The notes beneath the pieces are model-generated. The model had not been told where the DNA came from. It made no database searches and saw nothing but the letters and a program-made list of their open reading frames with translations. This document shows, piece by piece, positions 7,934-14,739 of a stretch of DNA of 14,739 nucleotides (position 1 is the stretch's first letter; each line of letters opens with the position of its first letter). The DNA lies in the NCBI GenBank assembly GCA_030044485.1, contig JASHVQ010000198.1, positions 1-14,739 of the forward strand, read 5' to 3'. Source of the stretch: Methylovirgula sp. GTDB lineage: Bacteria; Pseudomonadota; Alphaproteobacteria; Rhizobiales; Beijerinckiaceae. The translations under genes and the position numbers were made by a program.

Positions 7934-9168
7934 ACGAACATGCGGCGGCGCCCCTCGACGTGGCGCGCATCCGCCGGGATTTCCCGATCCTCGATCTCGA
8001 AGTCTACGGCAAGAAGCTCGTCTATCTCGACAATGCCGCTTCGGCGCAGAAGCCCAAGCAGGTCGTCGATCGCATGGTGCACGCGACCTACAACGAGTAC
8101 GCCAACGTGCATCGCGGCCTTCACTATCTCGCCAATGCGGCCACCGAAGCCTATGAGGCGGCGCGCGAGAGCGTGCGCGCCTATCTGAATGCCGCCTCGG
8201 TCGACGAAATCGTCTTCACCAAGTCGGCGACCGAGTCGATCAATCTCGTCGCTGCGTCCTTCGGGCAGGACCATATCAAGGAGGGCGACGAGATCGTCCT
8301 CTCGATCATGGAACATCACGCCAATATCGTACCCTGGCATTTCCTGCGCGAGCGCAAGGGCGCGGTGCTGAAATGGGTGGACGTGGACGACGAAGGCAAT
8401 TTCTCGCTCGAAGCCTTCGAGAAGGCGCTCACCGGCAAGACCAGGATCGTCGCCATCACGCATCTCTCCAACGTGCTCGGCACGGTGACCCCGATCAGGG
8501 AGATCGTGAAGATCGCGCACGCGCGCGGTGTTCCGGTTCTGGTCGACGGCGCGCAAGGCGCCGTGCATCTCGACGTCGATGTGCAGGATCTCGACGTCGA
8601 TTTCTATGCGATCACCGGCCACAAGCTCTATGGACCTACGGGTGTCGGCGCGCTCTACGGCAAGAAGGAATGGCTGCAAAAGCTTCCGCCCTTCCTCGGC
8701 GGCGGCGAGATGATCAACGAGGTCAGCAAGGATCGCGTCACCTACAACGAGCCCCCGCATCGTTTCGAGGCCGGCACGCCGCCGATCGTGCAAGCGATCG
8801 GCTTGGGCGCGGCGCTCGACTATGTGCGCAACGTCGGACGCGCCAAGATCCATGCGCACGAGACGGCGCTCGGCGCCTATGCGCATGAGCGGATCGCGCG
8901 CATCAATTCGGTGCGCATCTTCGGCCGTGCCCGAGGCAAGGCGGCGATTCTTTCCTTCGACATGAAGAACGCCCATCCGCATGATGTGGCGACGATCATC
9001 GACCGCGCCGGAATCGCGGTGCGCGCCGGAACGCATTGCGCGCAGCCTTTGCTGGCGCGCTTCGGCGTGACCTCGACCTGCCGCGCCTCTTTCGCCATGT
9101 ACAATACGTTCGAAGAAGTCGACAGATTCGCGGATGCGCTCGTCAAAGCGCAAAGCCTTTTCGCCTGA
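7930..9168 (+). CDS. sufS: Group II cysteine desulfurase SufS
   Basis: A 412-residue PLP enzyme that forms a cysteine persulfide and normally passes the sulfur to SufE or SufU and on to SufB. Features: VYLDNAASAQKP (31-42), MEHHANIVPW (127-136), D206 in VDGAQG, the PLP lysine K232 in TGHKLYGPTG (229-238), RFEAGTPP (278-285) and RAGTHCAQPL (365-374), with the catalytic C370 on the short loop typical of group II. The loop reads RAGTHCA rather than the E. coli-type RxGHHCA; I believe this variant is common in alphaproteobacterial SufS. It starts inside the sufD stop (ATGA overlap). No sufE or sufU lies in the operon, so the sulfur acceptor must be encoded elsewhere or direct transfer must occur. 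Confidence 0.96.
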   Translation: MNEHAAAPLDVARIRRDFPILDLEVYGKKLVYLDNAASAQKPKQVVDRMVHATYNEYANVHRGLHYLANAATEAYEAARESVRAYLNAASVDEIVFTKSATESINLVAASFGQDHIKEGDEIVLSIMEHHANIVPWHFLRERKGAVLKWVDVDDEGNFSLEAFEKALTGKTRIVAITHLSNVLGTVTPIREIVKIAHARGVPVLVDGAQGAVHLDVDVQDLDVDFYAITGHKLYGPTGVGALYGKKEWLQKLPPFLGGGEMINEVSKDRVTYNEPPHRFEAGTPPIVQAIGLGAALDYVRNVGRAKIHAHETALGAYAHERIARINSVRIFGRARGKAAILSFDMKNAHPHDVATIIDRAGIAVRAGTHCAQPLLARFGVTSTCRASFAMYNTFEEVDRFADALVKAQSLFA

Positions 9169-9175
9169 GGCCTCC

Positions 9176-9562
9176 ATGACAGAGACGCCAATTCTCGAAG
9201 CTCAAGCACCGAATGCGCCCGAATGGGTCTTTGCCGCCGACATCGCGCCCGACGAACAGGAGCGGCTCAAGACCGACATGATCGCCGGCTTCAAGACGGT
9301 CTTCGACCCGGAGATTCCCTGCGACATCTACGAGCTTGGGCTCATCTACAAAGTCGCCGTCGACGCGAGCCGGCTGGTGGCGGTCGATATGACGCTGACC
9401 GCGCCCGGATGCCCGGTCGCGGGCGAGCTCACGCAATCCGTCGAGGCGGTTGTCGGAGCGGTCGGCGGCACGTCGGGCGTCGAGGTTCACATGGTCTTCG
9501 ATCCGCCTTGGGATCAGCGGCGCATGTCGGATGAGGCGCGCGCCGCCCTCGACATTTATTGA
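9176..9562 (+). CDS. sufT: SUF system Fe-S assembly factor, DUF59/MIP18 family (SufT/SufX)
   Basis: A 128-residue protein of the DUF59 (MIP18/SufT) family, an accessory factor in maturation of Fe-S proteins, especially under high demand; the precise step is unresolved. Visible motifs: FDPEIPCDIYELGLIY (43-58), TAPGCPVAG (75-83, with the conserved C79) and DPPWD (109-113). The N-terminus (1-30) is acidic and variable. I chose the ATG at 9176 because GAGG (9167-9170) lies 5 nt upstream; the frame continues upstream into sufS, where a start would overlap it by 35 nt. It begins 7 nt after the sufS stop. In Agrobacterium the equivalent gene at this position is called sufX. Confidence 0.92.
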   Translation: MTETPILEAQAPNAPEWVFAADIAPDEQERLKTDMIAGFKTVFDPEIPCDIYELGLIYKVAVDASRLVAVDMTLTAPGCPVAGELTQSVEAVVGAVGGTSGVEVHMVFDPPWDQRRMSDEARAALDIY

Positions 9563-9660
9563 TGCGGCGGGCGGCGCGCATCGGCGGCGCGCTTCTATCG
9601 ACGCAAATGCCCCTCGCGTCGGGCGGCTTCAGGGCCTATATGAGTGATTCCGAGGCGATG

Positions 9661-10044
9661 ATGACAAAATTTCCGATCATGTCCTTGACCCAAGCCGCGG
9701 CGGAGCGCGTGCAGCATCTCGTTGCCGGGTCGCAGCGCCCGGTCGCCGGCGTGCGCGTCGGCGTCAAGAACGGCGGCTGCGCCGGCATGAGCTATACGCT
9801 GGAGTTCGCCGAAAGCGTCGGCCCCTATGACGAAGTCGTCGAAGACAAGGGGGTGAGGATCATCATTGATCCGAAGGCGCTGATGTTCCTGTTCGGCACG
9901 CAGATGGATTTCAAGGTCGATAAGATCGGCTCGGGCTTCACCTTCAACAACCCGAACCAGACGGGGGCCTGCGGCTGCGGGGAATCCGTGTCGCTCGCGC
10001 CGGCGAGCGAGGCAGCGGTCAAGGCGGCGCGTGCCGAGCGCTGA
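9661..10044 (+). CDS. sufA: A-type Fe-S carrier SufA (HesB/IscA family)
   Basis: A 127-residue A-type carrier that receives clusters from SufBCD and delivers them to apoproteins. The three ligand cysteines are present: C40 in NGGCAGMSY and C104 and C106 in TGACGCGES. LTQAAAERV at the N-terminus and FNNPNQTGACGCG near the C-terminus are typical. Start choice is open. ATG at 9661 has GAGG (9652-9655) 5 nt upstream and gives the usual length. ATG at 9640 has AGGG (9631-9634) 5 nt upstream and adds 7 residues. ATG at 9562 overlaps the sufT stop but adds 33 residues of poor conservation. With 9661 a 98-nt gap follows sufT, and nothing else is visible in it. Last gene of the operon. Confidence 0.94.
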   Translation: MTKFPIMSLTQAAAERVQHLVAGSQRPVAGVRVGVKNGGCAGMSYTLEFAESVGPYDEVVEDKGVRIIIDPKALMFLFGTQMDFKVDKIGSGFTFNNPNQTGACGCGESVSLAPASEAAVKAARAER

Positions 10045-11466
10045 TTACTCCGCCTCTTCGACGACCTGCGGTTTCAGCTTCACGGGGCGGAGCAGAAAGC
10101 CCGGCGTATGCTCGCCCATGCCGACGACCGGCCGATCGCCGGCGCTCTCATGCCGGCCGCGGCTCGGGGCGGCTGCGGAGCGCCGCTCCGGGGCACGGTG
10201 TTCCGGTTTGTGGCGATTTGGCTTTGCAGCTTTGCGCTCCCGGCCGCCCGCCTGTTGCTTATGATGTTCGCCCGGCCGCCGGCCGCGACGCTCGTGACGC
10301 GGTGCATAGGCCACTTCCTCGTCCGCGATGCCGAGTTCCTCGAAGCTCGCGCTTCGTTGCCAGGCGATCGGGCGGCCGATCAATTTCTCGATTTCGGCGA
10401 CATGTTTGCGGTCGGCGCGCGTCACGAGCGTAATGGCGGTGCCTAGTTTTCCGGCTCGCCCGGTGCGCCCGATCCGGTGCACGTAGTCTTCCGAATGGAC
10501 GGGAACATCGAAGTTGAAGACATGGCTCACGTCGGGAATGTCGAGGCCGCGCGCCGCGACGTCCGAACAGACGATGAGATCGACCTCGCCGTTCTTGAAC
10601 GCCTCGAGCGAGGCCATGCGGGCGCGCTGGTCCATGTCGCCGTGCAGCGCCCCGGCGCGGAACCCATGGCGCACGAGCGACTTGTGGAGGATGGCGACGT
10701 CGCGCTTGCGATTGCAGAAGATGATGGCGTTCTTGAAATTGTCGGCGGCGCGGATCTGGCTGCGCAGGGTCTCGCGTTTCGCCGGACCCGGCTCCGTGGC
10801 CACAAGCGCCTGCGCGATCGCCGCCGGGCTCGAGGCGGCGGGCGCCACTTCGACGCGCACCGGATTATGCAGGAAGGCTTCGGTGAGCCGCACGATCTCT
10901 TGCGGCATGGTGGCGGAGAAGAACAACGTCTGGCGCGTGAAGGGAACGAGTTTGCAGATGCGCTCGATGTCGGGGATGAAGCCCATGTCAAGCATGCGAT
11001 CGGCCTCGTCGATGACCAGAATCTCGATGCCCGTCAGAAGCAATTTGCCGCGCTCGGAGAAATCCAGCAGCCGGCCCGGGGTGGCGATCAATACGTCGGC
11101 GCCGCGCGTGATCTTGGCTTCCTGGTCGCCGAAGGACACGCCGCCGATCAAGAGCGCGACGTTGAGCTTATGGTTTCGCCCGTAGCGCGCGAAACTTTCC
11201 TCGACTTGCGCGGCAAGCTCGCGCGTCGGCTCGAGGATCAAGGTGCGCGGCATGCGCGCCCGGGCGCGGCCCTGTTCGAGGCGCGACAACATAGGCAGGG
11301 TGAATGCGGCGGTCTTGCCGGTGCCCGTCTGGGCTATGCCGAGCACGTCGCGTCCGGCGAGTGCTTCGGGGATGGCTTTGGCTTGGATGGGGGTGGGATG
11401 CGTATAACCGGAAGCTTCTACAGCTTGCAGAACCTTCTCGCTAAGGCCTAGTTCTCTAAACGTCAT
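10045..11466 (-). CDS. DEAD-box RNA helicase, RhlE type
   Basis: ATP-dependent RNA helicase of 473 residues, likely in RNA turnover or ribosome assembly. The motif series is complete: Q motif (FRELGLSEKVL to TPIQ, 3-28), motif I AQTGTGKT (45-52), Ia PTRELAAQ (80-87), Ib TPGRLLD (129-135), II DEAD (153-156), III SAT (184-186), IV IIFCNRK (248-254), V VCSDVAARGLDI (299-310) and VI HRIGRTGRAG (330-339). The C-terminal tail (about 385-445) is rich in Arg, Lys, His and Pro and low in complexity, as expected for an RNA-binding extension; the last 20 residues are more ordered. RhlE is the nearest subgroup by overall look, but DbpA/CsdA-like cannot be ruled out. AGGA lies about 6 nt before the ATG. 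Its stop codon is directly adjacent to that of sufA. Confidence 0.95.
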   Translation of the reverse strand: MTFRELGLSEKVLQAVEASGYTHPTPIQAKAIPEALAGRDVLGIAQTGTGKTAAFTLPMLSRLEQGRARARMPRTLILEPTRELAAQVEESFARYGRNHKLNVALLIGGVSFGDQEAKITRGADVLIATPGRLLDFSERGKLLLTGIEILVIDEADRMLDMGFIPDIERICKLVPFTRQTLFFSATMPQEIVRLTEAFLHNPVRVEVAPAASSPAAIAQALVATEPGPAKRETLRSQIRAADNFKNAIIFCNRKRDVAILHKSLVRHGFRAGALHGDMDQRARMASLEAFKNGEVDLIVCSDVAARGLDIPDVSHVFNFDVPVHSEDYVHRIGRTGRAGKLGTAITLVTRADRKHVAEIEKLIGRPIAWQRSASFEELGIADEEVAYAPRHERRGRRPGEHHKQQAGGRERKAAKPNRHKPEHRAPERRSAAAPSRGRHESAGDRPVVGMGEHTPGFLLRPVKLKPQVVEEAE

Positions 11467-11507
11467 ATTGTTCCTGAAAAGCGCCGCATATTGTTCCTGA
11501 GCCGCAT
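11463..11507 (-). other. Possible leader peptide overlapping the helicase start
   Basis: A 14-residue reading frame (MRLRNNMRRFSGTI) starts at ATG 11507 and ends in a TGA that overlaps the helicase ATG as ATGA (11466-11463). An internal ATG at 11489 has its own AGGA ribosome-binding sequence. The frame is open further upstream to a TTG at 11669 or an ATG at 11654 (68 or 63 residues) without good ribosome-binding sites and with no recognised domain. The 4-nt overlap would permit translational coupling. It may equally be a by-product of the repeat in which it lies. Confidence 0.35.
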
Positions 11508-11517
11508 GTTGTTTCTG
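11464..11517. repeat. Three copies of a 13-bp start-site repeat before the helicase
   Basis: On the plus strand CATATTGTTCCTG occurs at 11464-11476 and 11487-11499, and a two-mismatch copy, CATGTTGTTTCTG, at 11505-11517. On the minus strand each copy reads as CAGGAACAATATG or CAGAAACAACATG, that is, a Shine-Dalgarno-like purine tract followed by ATG. The copy at 11464-11476 contains the real helicase start. Spacing between copies is 23 and 18 nt. The segment GCGCCG follows the first and third copies, so a larger unit may have been duplicated. Confidence 0.85.
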
Positions 11518-11743
11518 GGAAGCGCCGCAAGCCCTGCAAGGGCATCTGGCATTGGGGCCCTTCGGTCTGCCGGCTGAGCGGCGGCGACTTGCGCCTGGGA
11601 AATGCCAGCGCTCGAACGAATCGAACCGATCTCGGGCTGCTCTTTAGCCTGCATATCGGGCTTAATCAATCGGATTGCAAGCGCCGTAGGCGGCTATTCT
11701 GCCGCAGTACTTAACGCCGAGGCGCTTTTGTCCGGTTCGTGTC
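11467..11743. other. Intergenic region between ftr1 and the helicase
   Basis: About 277 nt separates the end of ftr1 from the helicase, both on the minus strand. It holds the start-site repeats, the possible leader frame, and the inverted-repeat structure at 11679-11727. On the minus strand, TTGCAA (11680-11675) with GATATG 17 nt further on is a possible but weak helicase promoter. No tRNA, known small RNA or intrinsic terminator with a T-run is visible. Confidence 0.5.
11679..11727. other. Nested inverted repeats downstream of ftr1
   Basis: An outer pair, AAGCGCC (11679-11685) and GGCGCTT (11721-11727), encloses an inner perfect hairpin, GCGGC (11690-11694) and GCCGC (11701-11705) with a 6-nt loop. 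Located 17 nt beyond the ftr1 stop on the minus strand, it is placed like a terminator. However, the minus strand has no T-run after it and the plus strand has only four Ts, so termination is uncertain. Confidence 0.35.
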
Positions 11744-12577
11744 CTATTCGGCGGCCGCCTCGCGCAGCCGCCGCGCAGGCGTCGAAAAGATCTTCATGAG
11801 AACGAAAATGGCCGTGAGCGTCGCCGCGTAGACGAAAAGCTGCATCGCGGTCGGCTGATCCGTGTAGCCCATAAGCACGTGCAGCACGCGCCCGATAATG
11901 CTGTCGTCCGGCAAGATCGACGAGCTGTCCCAGACGGTCCTGTCGAGCGTCGTCAGGATATTCGCCTGTTCGAGAAAGGCGACGGCCTGGACGGCCATTC
12001 CCGCGGCAATGAACGAAATCAGCAAGGTCGTCACGCGGAACAAGTGCCGCATGGGGATCGCAACAAGGCCGCGAAACGTCAGGAAGGCGACGCCGACGCC
12101 GAGCAGGAGGCCCAAAACTCCGCCGACGAAAATCGACAGCCCGCTGCTGCCGCTCGCCACGATGATCCCATAGAGAAAGAGAACGATTTCCGAGCCTTCG
12201 CGCAGCACTGCGACCGCGACGACGATGGCAAGCGCAATCAGCGGCTTGGCGCCGCTTTCGACTTCACGCCCGATCGCGGTGAGCTCGTGGGTCAGTTCGC
12301 GGCCGTGGCGCGCCATCCAGACATTGTGCCAGGTGAGCATGACGACCGCGAGCGAGAGGATCGCCGCGTTGAAGACCTCCTGCCCGACGCCGGCCATTGC
12401 CGCGGCGATGAAGCCGGTGAACATCGCAACGAGTCCCGCCCCGAAGACGCCGGCGGCGACGCCGCCGAGAATGTAGCCAAGGCGATGTGGAATGGCCTGC
12501 GTAACCGCGAGCACGATGCCGACGACAAGGCCTGCTTCGACCACTTCGCGGAAGACGATGATGAGCGCACCGATCAC
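11744..12577 (-). CDS. FTR1-family iron permease
   Basis: A polytopic inner-membrane protein of 277 residues with about seven hydrophobic segments, expected to carry ferric or ferrous iron into the cytoplasm. Two family signatures are present: FREVVEAGL (9-17, a REVxE form of the first motif) and LREGSEIVLF (125-134, the canonical REGxE). Both hold the Arg-Glu-x-x-Glu set thought to bind iron during transport. The GTG at 12577 gives the family N-terminus (IGALIIVFREVVEAG) and has AAGGAAAG (12592-12585) about 7 nt upstream. The frame also runs to an ATG at 12667, adding 30 basic residues with no ribosome-binding site evident. No efeO- or efeB-like partner is adjacent. It lies 120 nt downstream of the glucosyltransferase, on the same strand, with a candidate iron box between. 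Confidence 0.9.
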   Translation of the reverse strand: MIGALIIVFREVVEAGLVVGIVLAVTQAIPHRLGYILGGVAAGVFGAGLVAMFTGFIAAAMAGVGQEVFNAAILSLAVVMLTWHNVWMARHGRELTHELTAIGREVESGAKPLIALAIVVAVAVLREGSEIVLFLYGIIVASGSSGLSIFVGGVLGLLLGVGVAFLTFRGLVAIPMRHLFRVTTLLISFIAAGMAVQAVAFLEQANILTTLDRTVWDSSSILPDDSIIGRVLHVLMGYTDQPTAMQLFVYAATLTAIFVLMKIFSTPARRLREAAAE

Positions 12578-12652
12578 TGCGCGACTTTCCTTCGGAGGAA
12601 CTCGTCCTGACCTATACGCGCGCCGGCGCGATCGCAAGCGCCTGAGCTTGCA

Positions 12653-12669
12653 TTTAGAATTCTTCAAAT
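12653..12669. promoter_or_regulatory. Candidate Irr-box-like element upstream of ftr1
   Basis: The plus strand reads TTTAGAATTCTTCAAAT, a 7-3-7 arrangement in which the left half is a perfect TTTAGAA and the right half, TTCAAAT, differs from TTCTAAA at two positions. It lies 76 nt upstream of the preferred ftr1 start, inside the only gap before that gene. The same spacing and half-site type occur in the perfect palindrome before the suf operon. No strong promoter hexamers flank it. Confidence 0.45.
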
Positions 12670-12697
12670 TCCAAGGTGACGAGCCGCGCTCCGTGAA

Positions 12698-14739
12698 CTA
12701 GGCGGCGGCTGTTCCAATCGGCACGATCGGACTCCCCGGTATGGCGACCAGACGGGCGATGAGATCGCGGTCGAGCGCGATCGTCATTCGCTCCGCCGGC
12801 TTCAGCCATTCGAGGGCCTCGTCGATCGAATGGGCGTCTTTGAGCTTGGCTTCGGCGAGCGCCCATTCGGGCGTGATCTCGCCGCGCTTGCGGGCGTGGC
12901 CGGCCGGCAGCGCGCTCAGGTGAAAAGCCCGGAACTCCGCGTCCTCATAGAGGCTGCGCAAGCCCGCCGATTCGGCAACCAGGCGGGCGAGCACCTTGCT
13001 GAGCCTGTTGGCACGGCGAACGACGCGCGGCTTGGATCTTTCTTCCGGCGTGCCGAGCAGGCCGGAGCGGCGCAGAAAGATCCCCAGCGACAATTTCCCT
13101 GTCGCCCAGGAAATGAGGATGGCGAGCACCAGACCGAGAATGGTCGGCGACATCCAGGCAACGAGCGACGGCGAGATCAGGAGGCCGGCGCCGAGCATCA
13201 AAATGCCCATCGCCACATGCGACCTGTGGCGGCGCACGATCGCCCTGAAAGGGACCGAGCCGTCGTCGCGCCGCTGCGGGTTCCATCCGGTGTCGAAGCC
13301 GAAGAGGAAATGCGCGACATGGCCGGTCTGGATGAGCATCATGATCGGCGCCAAAAGCGCCGACATGACGATCTCGAAAAGCGTCGACGTCAAAAGCCGC
13401 AACGCCCCGCCATAGCCGCGCCGGGTCGAACTGCGCAGCAATGCCAGAACCAGACCGAAGAACTTCGGGGCGATCAGAATCACCATGGTGATTGCGAAGA
13501 GGTTCAGCGACCGCTCGGCGTCGAAGCGCGGCCAGGCGGGAAAGAGCGCAAAGCCGCTTGGGAAATATTCGGGCCGGATGTAGCTCGCCTGAATGACGAG
13601 CAAGATGCCGACGAAGAGCTGCAGCATCCAAAGCGGCGAGGCGAGATAACCCATGATCCCGGCGATCATGTGCTGGCGCGACGCCCAGTGCAGGCCCTTG
13701 GCCGGCAGAACGCGCGCATGCTGCAGATTGCCCTGGCACCAGCGCCGGTCGCGCGCCGAGAGTTCGATGAGCGACGGCGGACTTTCCTCGTAACTTCCGT
13801 CGACGCCAAGCTGCATATAGACGGAATAACCGGCGCGGCGCATGAGCGCCGCCTCGACGAAATCGTGGCTCAACACGTGTCCCCCGAAGGGCGGACGGCC
13901 CCTGAGCATCGGCAGGCCGCAGTGCGCGGCGAAAGCCCGCGTGCGAATAATCGCGTTGTGGCCCCAGTAATTGCCGTCCCTGCCCATCCAGGCCGTCAAG
14001 CCGGCGGCGATCACCGGCCCGTAGATGCGCGCCGCGAATTGCTGGACGCGGGCGAAAAGCGTGTTGCGGTTGATAATCAGCGGCAGGCTTTGGATGATCC
14101 CGGCACGCGGATCGGCCTGCATGGCGGCGGCGAGGCTGAGGATCGCCTGGGCGCTCATGATGCTGTCGGCGTCGAGCACGACGAAATACGGATAATGGCC
14201 GCCCCAGCGCGTGACGAAGTCGGCGATATTGCCCGACTTGCGCGCGATGTTCTTGGGGCGGTGCCGGTAGAAGATCCGCGCCTCGGCGCCGAGCCGCCGG
14301 CGCATCGCCATGAAGACGTGCTCTTCGGCGAGAAAGATTTCCGGATTGGTCGTATCCGAAAGCAGGAACCAGTCAAAGGAATCGCCGTGGCCGGTTGCTT
14401 CGATTTCTTCGAACATCGCCTGGAAGGCACCGAAGACGCGTTCCGGCGCTTCGTTGTAGATCGGCATGATGATCGCGGCGCGCGCCTCGAGCTTGACGGG
14501 AATGGCCAGCGGTTTGGGCGGCGCGAAGAGCAACCAGAGGAAACCGACGCAGGCGCTCGCGAAGGCCAGAGCGATCCAGGAGAAATTGGCGACGACGAGC
14601 CCGACCAAGATCCATTCGAGGATGGTCACGCCGCCGATCGCGACGACCTCGTACATCTGATAGGCGCCGTAAACGGTCAGCGCCAGGCCGCCGCCGAAGA
14701 CCAGGAAACGCGCGATCCAAAGCCAAACGGATCGGAGTT
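12698..14739 (-). CDS. opgH: Glucans biosynthesis glucosyltransferase OpgH/MdoH type (5' end cut by window edge)
   Basis: Inner-membrane family 2 glycosyltransferase that makes the glucose backbone of osmoregulated periplasmic glucans from UDP-glucose. The frame reads open to the right edge (upstream of the in-frame ATG at 14656 it continues as WIARFLVFGGGLALTVYGAY, a membrane helix), so the true start is outside. Numbered from that ATG: helices at about 10-43, IIMPIYNEAPERV (62-74), D101 in LLSDTTNPE, DADS (162-165), D265 in LSHDFVEAALMRRAGY, and RDRRWCQGNLQH (302-313, the RW motif of processive GT2 enzymes). Several further helices follow between about 325 and 545, then a soluble C-terminal tail. 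No opgG is visible; it may lie beyond the edge. The stop TAG lies 120 nt before ftr1. Confidence 0.92.
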   Translation of the reverse strand, partial: LRSVWLWIARFLVFGGGLALTVYGAYQMYEVVAIGGVTILEWILVGLVVANFSWIALAFASACVGFLWLLFAPPKPLAIPVKLEARAAIIMPIYNEAPERVFGAFQAMFEEIEATGHGDSFDWFLLSDTTNPEIFLAEEHVFMAMRRRLGAEARIFYRHRPKNIARKSGNIADFVTRWGGHYPYFVVLDADSIMSAQAILSLAAAMQADPRAGIIQSLPLIINRNTLFARVQQFAARIYGPVIAAGLTAWMGRDGNYWGHNAIIRTRAFAAHCGLPMLRGRPPFGGHVLSHDFVEAALMRRAGYSVYMQLGVDGSYEESPPSLIELSARDRRWCQGNLQHARVLPAKGLHWASRQHMIAGIMGYLASPLWMLQLFVGILLVIQASYIRPEYFPSGFALFPAWPRFDAERSLNLFAITMVILIAPKFFGLVLALLRSSTRRGYGGALRLLTSTLFEIVMSALLAPIMMLIQTGHVAHFLFGFDTGWNPQRRDDGSVPFRAIVRRHRSHVAMGILMLGAGLLISPSLVAWMSPTILGLVLAILISWATGKLSLGIFLRRSGLLGTPEERSKPRVVRRANRLSKVLARLVAESAGLRSLYEDAEFRAFHLSALPAGHARKRGEITPEWALAEAKLKDAHSIDEALEWLKPAERMTIALDRDLIARLVAIPGSPIVPIGTAAA

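Noticed and set aside
6434..9177. Very long antisense reading frames (471 and 436 codons, minus strand) opposite sufD and sufS
   Set aside because: They lie exactly opposite well-identified genes, are rich in Arg, Ala, Gly and Asp as expected from third-position GC bias, and show no recognisable domain.
14155..14726. Minus-strand frames in other phases within the glucosyltransferase
   Set aside because: They are out-of-frame products of a gene whose own frame is open to the window edge and carries the GT2 motifs.
1..14739. Search for a new defence, mobile or biosynthetic system in the window
   Set aside because: All sizeable reading frames with natural codon use resolve to known families in a normal chromosomal context; no transposase, integrase, toxin-antitoxin pair, CRISPR repeat or uncharacterised multi-gene cluster was seen.

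Overview
The window is high-GC chromosomal DNA from an alphaproteobacterium, most likely of the order Hyphomicrobiales (Rhizobiales). This rests on the layout of the Fe-S assembly operon (group I desulfurase - sufB - sufC - sufD - sufS - sufT/sufX - sufA, the order known from Agrobacterium as sufS2BCDS1XA), on palindromes that look like iron control elements (Irr boxes), and on an alphaproteobacterial type of OpgH/MdoH glucosyltransferase. Genus cannot be fixed from the sequence alone. No mobile element, prophage, CRISPR array, tRNA or rRNA was seen.

Layout. (1) The left edge holds the N-terminal part of tyrosyl-tRNA synthetase (minus strand, cut by the window edge), divergent from anmK (anhydro-N-acetylmuramic acid kinase, cell-wall recycling). 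A small four-helix MAPEG-family membrane protein follows anmK. (2) A convergent alpha/beta hydrolase on the minus strand ends 33 nt from the MAPEG gene. (3) A 324-nt intergenic region carries a promoter-like site, a perfect 7-3-7 palindrome resembling an Irr box, and a 17-bp tandem duplication that abuts the start of the suf operon. (4) Seven genes from 3117 to 10044 on the plus strand form one operon for Fe-S cluster assembly: two cysteine desulfurases of different groups mobilise sulfur, SufB-SufC-SufD is the ATP-driven scaffold, SufT/SufX (DUF59) is an accessory maturation factor, and SufA is an A-type carrier. (5) A DEAD-box RNA helicase of the RhlE type lies tail-to-tail with sufA with zero bases between the stop codons. 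Its start is preceded by three copies of a Shine-Dalgarno-plus-ATG repeat. (6) An FTR1-family iron permease and, upstream of it, a membrane glucosyltransferase (OpgH/MdoH type, running off the right edge) occupy the remainder on the minus strand.

How it fits together. The iron theme is coherent. The suf operon consumes iron, ftr1 imports it, and both have a 17-bp element of the TTTAGAA-N3-TTCTAAA type upstream, perfect in symmetry at suf and with two mismatches in 14 at ftr1. This suggests shared iron-dependent control, probably by Irr. The other genes are ordinary housekeeping functions. I found no convincing new biological system. The items most worth a second look are the two candidate iron boxes, the duplicated leader of the suf operon, and the repeated translation-start leader of the helicase.
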